Made by a program: the position numbers and the translations under genes
In this document: positions 1 through 5,871 of the stretch, piece by piece
Layout of the letters: every line of letters begins with the position of its first letter
Numbering within the stretch: the stretch's first letter is position 1
The notes under the pieces: generated by a model
Told to the model about the DNA's origin: nothing
The model's database searches: none
Seen by the model: the letters and a program-made list of their open reading frames with translations, nothing else
Assembly: GCA_040080915.1 (NCBI GenBank)
Contig: JBEBHD010000226.1
Coordinates: forward strand, 1 to 8,965
DNA length: 8,965 bases
Direction: 5' to 3'
DNA from: M3007 sp040080915
GTDB taxonomy: Bacteria; Bacteroidota; Bacteroidia; Chitinophagales; Saprospiraceae

Positions 1-473
1 CCCCTGCCCCGCCCCGCCGCCTCCTCGGCATCCGCATCCAAACCAGCCTCGCCGAAAACCGCGCAGCCGAATTGTGGCGCGGCTTCCGCCCCAGAGTAGC
101 CGAAATCCCCAACCGGCTCGGCACCGACTTTTTCGATGTCAAACGCTACGGCCCGGAAATGGCCAACGGACAATTTATGCCCTCCACCATGTTTGAAAAA
201 TGGGCCGCTGTGGAGGTGGAAGCCCATGCCGATATGCCCGAGGGTATGCTACCCCTCGACCTACCCGGAGGACTCTATGCCGTGTTCGTCCACCACGGCC
301 CGGCAAGCGCGTTTGCACGCACTTACCAGTACATATTCGGTGGCTGGTTGCCCACTTCCGGGTATCTTGTGGACGACCGGCCCCACTTCGACATCATGGG
401 GCAGGGCTACCGGCCGGACGACCCGGAGGCTGTCGAGGAGATTTGGATACCCGTTAAGAAACGTGATGGTTAG
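1..473 (+). CDS. GyrI-like effector-binding domain protein (5' partial)
   Basis: The reading frame is open from the left edge, so the start lies outside the window. About 156 residues are visible. The sequence matches the GyrI-like / AraC effector-binding domain found as a stand-alone protein in Bacteroidota: an N-terminal strand (RLLGIRIQTSLAENRAAELW), then a helix and an EIPNRLGTDFFDVKRYGPE-type segment, and a C-terminal EEIWIPVKK strand. No helix-turn-helix domain is visible; the homologous stand-alone form would begin only a few residues before the window. Such domains bind small hydrophobic or cationic ligands, and a few act as hydrolases or gyrase inhibitors. The specific role here is unknown. 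Its TAG stop overlaps the TAA stop of the convergent amidohydrolase. An ORF caller that insists on a start codon would begin at the TTG at 72, which cuts into the domain and is unlikely to be the true start. Confidence 0.8.
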   Translation, partial: PAPPRRLLGIRIQTSLAENRAAELWRGFRPRVAEIPNRLGTDFFDVKRYGPEMANGQFMPSTMFEKWAAVEVEAHADMPEGMLPLDLPGGLYAVFVHHGPASAFARTYQYIFGGWLPTSGYLVDDRPHFDIMGQGYRPDDPEAVEEIWIPVKKRDG

Positions 474-1726
474 TGTTGTGGCACCTGCCGAAATACGCCC
501 TGCCTCACCGAAAAGGCAATGTTTCTCAGGCTGAGCAGGTTGAGCAACGGGTTTTCATTCAGCACCACAAAACTACTTTCGTAGCCATCCTCGAAGCGGC
601 CGATTTTTCTTTTCGGAAAAATAGCCTGCGGCGTGTTGGTACAGAAGACCCGGATAGCCGCGCCATTGTCGAGGTCTTTGATCTGAAACCAATAGTTGAC
701 CTCCGCCCGCACGGCCCGCTGGGGGTCGTCGGTGCCGAGCACCACGAGTACGCCGTGATTCAGTAGTCGCTTGAGCAGAGTTCCTTGTATTTCCTGGGCA
801 TTTGGGCGGTTTGCCCGTGTAAGGGCATGGGAAAACAGCGCTACCACGGGCGTTTTTTCTCTGGCCAATTTTTTCAGGTCCTGATCGGTCAGTTCGTATT
901 TTGAGCCGTCGCCGGTGCCGTCCCAGTGGTGGCCGGGTAGGTTGGCAAAGCCGTCGACACCCAATTTCAGGCCGAGGCGGAGGTCAGCGGCGGTTTCCAC
1001 GTGGGCGAACACCCTCAGGTTGGAGCGGTGCGCTTTTTTCACGATAGCCTTGGCAGCATCCGCCGTCAGACCTTTCGATTCCTTTCCGCCGCTGTTTTGT
1101 GCATCCAGCAGGTAAATGGAAACTGCGCCGGGCGATTGGGCGAGGAAGTTTTTCCAAATTTGGCCCACCGCCTTATCGGTATCGGCAAACCAGTACCCGT
1201 TGCCGAGCATGGTTCGGCCCTCTCGGATTTGGGTGTATTTCTGGGCGATGTCCTCCGCTGAGCGGGCACCCTGGGCGGGCGCTTCGTAGTCCAAAAACGG
1301 GTGTCCGAGGGTGCAGGTAAAGCCGCCATTGGCGAAAACGACCTCGAGCCCGCCGGTTGGCGGTAGCAAAGCGGTGGCTTTTTTGCGGTCCTCCTGCGTG
1401 TTGGCGAGCACTTGCAGGTAAAAAACACCGTCCTCCGAGTACGAGCGCAGTTGTTGGGCCACAAACGATTTTTCCGCAAGGCTGGAGCAAAATGCATCGC
1501 CGAGCGGAGGCACCACCCAGCGCCAAGCCAAGTCAACGACAGAGTCCACCTTGGCTGGGGCCTTTTTGGTGAGTTTGCCATCCACACTGTACCAAGTGCC
1601 TTCCACAAACTTAGACCCGTCGAACCAGTTGCCGTTGGAAAATTGCAAAACGGGCTGCATGTTTTGGGCATGGGCCGAAGACAGAGCGAGGCACAGGCCC
1701 AGTATGAAAAGTATAATTTTTGTCAT
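470..1726 (-). CDS. Secreted amidohydrolase-fold protein, metal ligands degenerate
   Basis: This encodes 418 residues starting at the ATG at 1726; an upstream in-frame TTG at 1744 is less likely. Residues 1-20 form a signal peptide (MTKIILFILGLCLALSSAHA), implying export to the periplasm or beyond. The overall pattern is amidohydrolase superfamily: an N-terminal beta segment, VVPPLGDA (71-78) where the first metal motif should follow, VFAHVETAAD (239-248), GVDGFANLPG (256-265), VLGTDD (329-334) and a C-terminal beta sandwich ending with a FVVLNENPL segment. The usual HxH after 'PP.GDA' is replaced by F79-C80-S81. The usual His of 'AHLPG' is N262, and the usual Lys of the strand-4 motif appears to be S203. 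H242 and D333 remain. The fold assignment is fairly sure; catalytic activity is doubtful. The gene follows mtgA on the same strand after 79 bases and may have its own promoter. Confidence 0.85.
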   Translation of the reverse strand: MTKIILFILGLCLALSSAHAQNMQPVLQFSNGNWFDGSKFVEGTWYSVDGKLTKKAPAKVDSVVDLAWRWVVPPLGDAFCSSLAEKSFVAQQLRSYSEDGVFYLQVLANTQEDRKKATALLPPTGGLEVVFANGGFTCTLGHPFLDYEAPAQGARSAEDIAQKYTQIREGRTMLGNGYWFADTDKAVGQIWKNFLAQSPGAVSIYLLDAQNSGGKESKGLTADAAKAIVKKAHRSNLRVFAHVETAADLRLGLKLGVDGFANLPGHHWDGTGDGSKYELTDQDLKKLAREKTPVVALFSHALTRANRPNAQEIQGTLLKRLLNHGVLVVLGTDDPQRAVRAEVNYWFQIKDLDNGAAIRVFCTNTPQAIFPKRKIGRFEDGYESSFVVLNENPLLNLLSLRNIAFSVRQGVFRQVPQH

Positions 1727-1741
1727 GAGAATCAGGTAATT

Positions 1742-1773
1742 CAAAAATTAAATGTCCAATAAACATTGGCCAA
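1742..1773 (-). promoter_or_regulatory. Possible Bacteroidota-type promoter for the amidohydrolase gene
   Basis: On the minus strand a TTG (1771-1773) is followed 20 bases later by TAATTTTTG (1742-1750). This resembles the Bacteroidota -33 TTG / -7 TAnnTTTG pattern with one extra base inside the -7 element. Transcription would start about 10 bases before the ATG at 1726. The region also holds overlapping small dyads (CCAAT...ATTGG...CCAAT, 1756-1774) that could be an operator. The match is imperfect and short, so this is tentative. Confidence 0.35.
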
Positions 1774-1805
1774 TATTCAATGACCAAGCGGCTGGGGGGA
1801 GTAGT

Positions 1806-2615
1806 TTAATTGATCTTCCTCGGGGTATTGGGGTCATCAAAGTCAATTTTCATGCCCCACATCCGCATTTGGCCGATGATCCACTGTTTGCGGTGCCGGA
1901 CAAGACCCGATGGTTTGGCCGGGTTTCGCTTGAGCGGATTGGGCAATACGGCGGCCAAAAGGGCCGCTTCCTCTGTGCGCAGGCTTTTCGCGCTTTTTTT
2001 GAAATAATGCTGTGCCGCAGCTTCGGCCCCGTAAATGCCGTCGCCAAACTCAATCACGTTCAGGTACACCGTCATGATCCGTTCTTTGCTCCAAAGCACT
2101 TCGATGAGGAAGGTGAAATACACTTCCAGTCCTTTCCGTACCCACGAGCGGGCGGGCCAAAGGAACACATTTTTGGCCGTCTGCTGGCTAATGGTACTGG
2201 CCCCGCGCACGCGCCGGTTTTTTTTGTTGTGCTTGTATGCCCTCTCAATAGCCTGAAAATCAAAGCCGTCATGCTCCAAAAACTCCTGATCTTCGGCGCA
2301 AACCACTGCCAGTTGAAGCCGTGGCGACAGTTCCTCGAACGATACCCAATTTTTTTGGAGGCGCGTTTCGCGGGCGGGGTCGCTGCCCTGCTCGAACCAG
2401 CGAATGACCATGAGAGGAGTCAGCGGAACGGGTACGAACCGGTACAGCAAGGTCAGGCCGATGGTGATGCCAAAAAACCAGAGCGTAAGGCGAATCACTA
2501 TGCGCCGAAAATATAGGCCCCAACGCGGGCTGCCCGATTCCGTTTTGGGCACCGAACGGTACCAGCGCCGCAGAAAATTTTTGATAAAATTCAAGGCTGT
2601 ACAATTTGATGGCAA
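1806..2615 (-). CDS. mtgA: Monofunctional biosynthetic peptidoglycan transglycosylase
   Basis: This is a GT51-family enzyme that polymerises lipid II into glycan strands at the outer face of the inner membrane. It has 269 residues from the TTG at 2615. One transmembrane segment lies at about 38-60, followed by the typical FVPVPLTPLMVIRW. GT51 motifs appear in order: EDQEFLEHDGFD (108-119, catalytic Glu108), RGASTISQQTAKN (137-149), RKGLEVYFTFLIE (160-172, second catalytic Glu164), KERIMTVYLNVIEFG (177-191) and the C-terminal EEAALLAAVLPNP. There is no transpeptidase domain, and the length is normal for MtgA. No ATG precedes the membrane segment; TTG codons at 2615 and 2594 are the candidates, so the exact start is uncertain. 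The frame is the same as the preceding DUF721 gene, with only 18 bases from its stop to this start, so the two are probably co-transcribed. Confidence 0.94.
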   Translation of the reverse strand: MPSNCTALNFIKNFLRRWYRSVPKTESGSPRWGLYFRRIVIRLTLWFFGITIGLTLLYRFVPVPLTPLMVIRWFEQGSDPARETRLQKNWVSFEELSPRLQLAVVCAEDQEFLEHDGFDFQAIERAYKHNKKNRRVRGASTISQQTAKNVFLWPARSWVRKGLEVYFTFLIEVLWSKERIMTVYLNVIEFGDGIYGAEAAAQHYFKKSAKSLRTEEAALLAAVLPNPLKRNPAKPSGLVRHRKQWIIGQMRMWGMKIDFDDPNTPRKIN

Positions 2616-2633
2616 ATGTAATGCAATGGCTCT

Positions 2634-2924
2634 TTACCGGATGACAACGTCCTTCACGAATTCCACGCCCATTTCTTCGTTGAGCAGGTCTTTTATTTTG
2701 TCCTTGGCAAACGACAACTCGTGCTTGAGTGGCGCTGACAGGATGGTCAGGTAAAGCACGTTTTTTCGGACGTGGATGTTGGCTGTGTATGTCGAGATGG
2801 TTTTTCCCATAAGTTTTCCCCACAGCATCTTGACGCGGGTCTCGTTGAGCTGCGGCTCGAGACGGTATTCCCGGATCATGGCCTGCATGGCCTCTTGCAA
2901 CGAGATGTCATTTTTTTTCTTCAT
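2634..2924 (-). CDS. DUF721 (DciA-like) protein
   Basis: This is a 96-residue protein starting at the ATG at 2924 (MKKKNDISLQEAMQAMIREY); an upstream TTG at 2993 would add a non-conserved tail. The pattern is DUF721: a helical N-terminus, then a Trp-containing segment (W35, VKMLWGKLMGKTISTYT), a short beta region (NIHVRKNVLYLTILSAPLKHEL) and a C-terminal LNEEMGVEFVKDVVIR. In proteobacteria and actinobacteria the DUF721 domain defines DciA, which acts at loading of the replicative helicase. The short Bacteroidota forms are less well characterised, so helicase loading is inferred from the family. It is the first gene of a minus-strand run with mtgA and lies divergent to the nucleoside phosphorylase gene. 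Confidence 0.85.
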   Translation of the reverse strand: MKKKNDISLQEAMQAMIREYRLEPQLNETRVKMLWGKLMGKTISTYTANIHVRKNVLYLTILSAPLKHELSFAKDKIKDLLNEEMGVEFVKDVVIR

Positions 2925-3019
2925 GCTGTTTTGGATTTTTTCTTGTAAAACCGGAGGCCGAAACAGGCTTACAGGTGGAAAAACTTGCTGCAAAGAAACG
3001 CAAGTGCGGGTTTAAATCA

Positions 3020-3037
3020 CGCCGTATTTTCACGGCG
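3020..3037. promoter_or_regulatory. Small inverted repeat in the divergent intergenic region
   Basis: CGCCGT (3020-3025) and ACGGCG (3032-3037) form a perfect 6-bp stem with a 6-base loop. It sits midway in the 155-base region between the divergent DUF721 and nucleoside phosphorylase genes. No convincing -7 TAnnTTTG element was found on either strand here. It could be an operator or a leader hairpin, or chance; the function is unknown. Confidence 0.25.
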
Positions 3038-3079
3038 GGAAACGGCTTGTTTTTTTCGCAACCGCTACAAACTTGAACA

Positions 3080-3985
3080 ATGGCAATCAAAGAATCCGAA
3101 CTGATCCTGAACCCGGACGGCAGTATTTATCACCTGAATCTCCACCCCGAACAGGTGGCCCCGGTCATCATCACCGTGGGCGACCAAGACCGCGTGCCCG
3201 CCGTCAGTCGGCACTTCGACCGGGTGGAACACCGGGTGCAAAAACGCGAGTTCGTCACGCATACAGGCTGGATCGGTAAGCAGCGGCTGAGCGTACTCTC
3301 GACGGGTATCGGCCCCGACAACGTGGACATCGTCGTGAACGAATTGGACGCGTTGTTCAACATTGACCTCACAACCCGATTGCCCAAACCATTGCTCACG
3401 TCGCTGACATTGATCCGCTTAGGCACTGCAGGCGGGCTACAGGCGACGGTGCCCGTGGATGGGCTCGTAATCTCCACCGGCGGGATTGGGCTGGACGGAC
3501 TGCTGCAATTTTACCAAGCACCCGATCAGCACGATCACCCGGTCGTTCAGGCACTGCGCAGGCACTTTGGCGAGACTTGGCCGTTTCCGCTGTCTCCGTA
3601 TTTCGCTGCGGCAGATTCGGCGTTGATCAAGCAGTTTTCTGAAGGCTTTTTTCACGGTTTTACGGCCACCAATCCAGGTTTTTACGGCCCGCAAGGACGA
3701 CAATTGCGTGCCCCGGTACGGTTGCCGGGCTACCTCGACTGGCTTCAGCGATTCGAGCACGAAGGTGAACGCATCCTGAATCTTGAAATGGAAACGGCGG
3801 CTCTGTTCGGGCTTTCCCGGTTGCTCGGCCACCGGGCGGTCTCGTTGAGCGCCGTAATCGCCAACCGGGCGTTGGGGCAGTTTAGCCGGGACACGGGAGC
3901 GGCTGTGGAAAAACTGATCCGGTTGGCGTTGGAGCGGATACTCACCATACCTTCCACGGTTTCAACCAAAACGGCATTAATTTGA
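3080..3985 (+). CDS. Nucleoside phosphorylase, uridine phosphorylase-like
   Basis: This 301-residue protein belongs to the PNP/UDP phosphorylase family, which cleaves nucleosides with phosphate to a free base and (deoxy)ribose-1-phosphate in cytosolic salvage. Visible family motifs are the phosphate-binding GDQDRV (34-39), STGIGPDN (74-81), RLGTAGG (113-119), GPQGR (203-207), which resembles the uracil-recognising Gln/Arg pair of uridine phosphorylases, and NLEMETA (234-240), which has the Glu-Met-Glu that binds the ribose. The length is longer than the roughly 250 residues of E. coli Udp, which is common for Bacteroidota homologues. The ATG start is well supported because the N-terminus leads directly into the first strand. 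The 3' end overlaps the convergent methyltransferase gene by 44 bases. Substrate preference (uridine versus other nucleosides) cannot be fixed from sequence alone. Confidence 0.9.
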   Translation: MAIKESELILNPDGSIYHLNLHPEQVAPVIITVGDQDRVPAVSRHFDRVEHRVQKREFVTHTGWIGKQRLSVLSTGIGPDNVDIVVNELDALFNIDLTTRLPKPLLTSLTLIRLGTAGGLQATVPVDGLVISTGGIGLDGLLQFYQAPDQHDHPVVQALRRHFGETWPFPLSPYFAAADSALIKQFSEGFFHGFTATNPGFYGPQGRQLRAPVRLPGYLDWLQRFEHEGERILNLEMETAALFGLSRLLGHRAVSLSAVIANRALGQFSRDTGAAVEKLIRLALERILTIPSTVSTKTALI

Positions 3986-4769
3986 AATGCTGCTTTTCCC
4001 CAATATCCGGGTTGAGAAAGGCAAACCCGAGGTCAAAACAATCAATTGTGGCCGTGACCCTTTCGTGCTGTTTGATTTTTTCCCAAGCCGTTGTCATTTC
4101 CGCCGACCAATACAGGTCATCAAAGACCAACGCTGTACCCCCGTGGCAATACGGCAGGCAGCGCTCGAAATAGTCCAGCGTAGCGGCCTCTCGGTGGCGG
4201 CCGTCGAAGAAGACCAGATCAACTTCTCCGAGCGATTCTAACGCCAAAGCGAGCGTTTCTCGAAAAGGGCCGCTTCGTACCTCGGTATTCCGGTGCAGGT
4301 TGAGTATTTCGAAGTTCGTTTGCGCTACATGGGCGACGGCCGCGCTGCCTTCCAGCGTAACGAGGCGTGCCTGCCGGGCAGCAGAGGCGAGGTACATGCC
4401 CCCCACCCCGATGGACGTGCCAATTTCGAGCAAACGTTGCGGGCGGAGCCATTGCACCGTGCGGAACAGCATCCGTCCTTGTGCGGGAGAACTGGCGGAA
4501 ATGACAGCCATCTGGCGTACCGGCACCCGCCGGTGTACTGGTTCAACACCATCGGATACCGCACCGTAATCTTCCATGTCGAGCACGACCGGGCTAACCA
4601 ACATTTGGCGGCGCAGCGCCTCAATATCGTCGAAGGCATAAAACCAGCGGCGGTCCTCCAACACAGCGTTCACCCATTCGAATACGAAGGGCGAATGCAC
4701 CTGATAGCGGGTTTGGGCGGCCGCATAGAAGCGCAGAAAAGAGCAGAGTTGATGCAGTTTGTTTTGCAA
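3942..4769 (-). CDS. Class I SAM-dependent methyltransferase (O-methyltransferase-like)
   Basis: A Rossmann-fold methyltransferase. With the TTG start at 4769 it has 275 residues. Near the N-terminus, TRYQVHSPFVFEWV is typical of an uncharacterised Bacteroidota methyltransferase group ('HGVHSPFVF'). SAM motif I is LLEIGTSIGVGG (113-124), followed by an acidic strand end at LVTLEG (136-141), DLVFFDG (184-190) and LVFDDLYWS (214-222), an arrangement like the catechol O-methyltransferase fold. The substrate is unknown. No ATG lies in frame before the domain. GTG at 4871, TTG at 4808 and TTG at 4769 are alternatives; 4769 was chosen because it gives the normal distance to the HSPF motif and avoids overlap with the divergent DUF72 gene starting at 4839. 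Confidence 0.82.
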   Translation of the reverse strand: MQNKLHQLCSFLRFYAAAQTRYQVHSPFVFEWVNAVLEDRRWFYAFDDIEALRRQMLVSPVVLDMEDYGAVSDGVEPVHRRVPVRQMAVISASSPAQGRMLFRTVQWLRPQRLLEIGTSIGVGGMYLASAARQARLVTLEGSAAVAHVAQTNFEILNLHRNTEVRSGPFRETLALALESLGEVDLVFFDGRHREAATLDYFERCLPYCHGGTALVFDDLYWSAEMTTAWEKIKQHERVTATIDCFDLGFAFLNPDIGEKQHFKLMPFWLKPWKVW

Positions 4770-4838
4770 AATGTTGTGTGTTAGTTTTTTGCGAAAAATA
4801 CCGGGCAACGAAAGTACGGCATTGCCTACATTTACCCC

Positions 4839-5756
4839 ATGGATTTTGGCAAACTGCCCAACGTAGATCACGTCAACTTCACCCTGCCGCCCGAACTACC
4901 GCAGAACGCAACCCTTTTGGCCGCTCTGCCGCCGCGTCAGGGGCCAGCCGTGATTTACCTCGGAGCCACCGGCTACAACATGAAACCTTGGGTGGGGCGG
5001 TGGTATCCAACCGGGGCACGAGAAAAGGATTTTTTAAGCCACTACGGTCGGCTGTTCAACACCATCGAGCACAATACGACGCACTACCGTATACCCGACG
5101 CGGCCACAGTGGCCCGTTGGCGGGAGGAGGTTCCCGCCGATTTCAGGTACTGCCCCAAAATCCCGCAGACGATTAGCCACGCCCGCGACCTGGGACTGAA
5201 CGGGCGGGAAATTCATTTTTTTTGCGAAGCGATCCGGGGACTTGGCGAAACGTTGGGCTGCTGCTTCATCCAACTGCCGCCGCATTTTGGCCCCGAAAGC
5301 CTGTCTGTGTTGTACCGGTTTTTGGATGTCTTTCCCGATGACATTCCTCTGGCGGTCGAGGCGCGCCATCCGGCCTTTTTTCAGGACAATGCTGCTGACG
5401 AGGATTTTTTTCAACTATTACACGACCAGCGGGCGGCTGCCGTCGTGACCGACGTGGCTGGCCGCCGCGACGTGTGCCACCTACGCCTGACCACAGGCCG
5501 CGTGCTCGTCCGCTTTGTGGGCAACGGCTTGCACCCGACCGACTACACCCGCACGGCAGATTGGGCAGATCGTTTGTCGCTGTGGTTTTCCCTTGGCTTG
5601 CACGAAGCCTATTTTTTTTGCCACGAACCGGACAACCTGCTGGCCCCCGATTTGGCGGTGAACGCAGCAGCGTCTTTTTGGGAGAAAATACCGGATGCGC
5701 GGCTGCGCGGGCCTGTGGAACAACCCGCATCTGCAAAGCAGGGGACGTTGTTTTGA
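4839..5756 (+). CDS. DUF72 (YecE-like) domain protein
   Basis: This 305-residue protein starts at an ATG. The DUF72 TIM-barrel pattern is clear: YLGATGYNMKPWVGRWYP (40-57) corresponds to the 'GtsGwsy..W...fYP' opening, followed by HYGRLFNTIEHNTTHYRIP (68-86), FRYCPKIPQTISH (102-114), FIQLPPHF (143-150), VEARHP (173-178) and VRFVGN (224-229). The family is widespread in bacteria and archaea but has no established biochemical role; conserved polar residues at the barrel mouth suggest an enzyme. An extra segment of about 35 residues precedes the domain. The gene is divergent from the methyltransferase and is followed by ppk on the same strand after 115 bases. Confidence 0.93.
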   Translation: MDFGKLPNVDHVNFTLPPELPQNATLLAALPPRQGPAVIYLGATGYNMKPWVGRWYPTGAREKDFLSHYGRLFNTIEHNTTHYRIPDAATVARWREEVPADFRYCPKIPQTISHARDLGLNGREIHFFCEAIRGLGETLGCCFIQLPPHFGPESLSVLYRFLDVFPDDIPLAVEARHPAFFQDNAADEDFFQLLHDQRAAAVVTDVAGRRDVCHLRLTTGRVLVRFVGNGLHPTDYTRTADWADRLSLWFSLGLHEAYFFCHEPDNLLAPDLAVNAAASFWEKIPDARLRGPVEQPASAKQGTLF

Positions 5757-5815
5757 TAAGTGGCCAAGGTGGCCGAACGCATGGCCGAGAAATTTAACAC
5801 AAAATTACCGCCGTA

Positions 5816-5823
5816 TAACCTTG
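5816..5823 (+). promoter_or_regulatory. Possible -7 element upstream of ppk
   Basis: TAACCTTG differs from TAnnTTTG at one position and lies about 48 bases before the ppk ATG. No good TTG is found at the -33 position. The same 115-base spacer holds three TGGCC copies (within 5760-5786). Weak evidence. Confidence 0.25.
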
Positions 5824-5871
5824 CGAATCCCCACATTTGCCGCCCACACGCTCAACTCCCACTTTCGTTCG

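Noticed and set aside
1752..2516. Plus-strand ORF of 254 codons opposite mtgA
   Set aside because: mtgA on the other strand carries all GT51 motifs; the plus ORF is a low-complexity shadow typical of GC-rich antisense frames.
5760..5786. Three TGGCC copies before ppk as an operator array
   Set aside because: Very short, unevenly spaced words in a GC-rich spacer; no support beyond chance.
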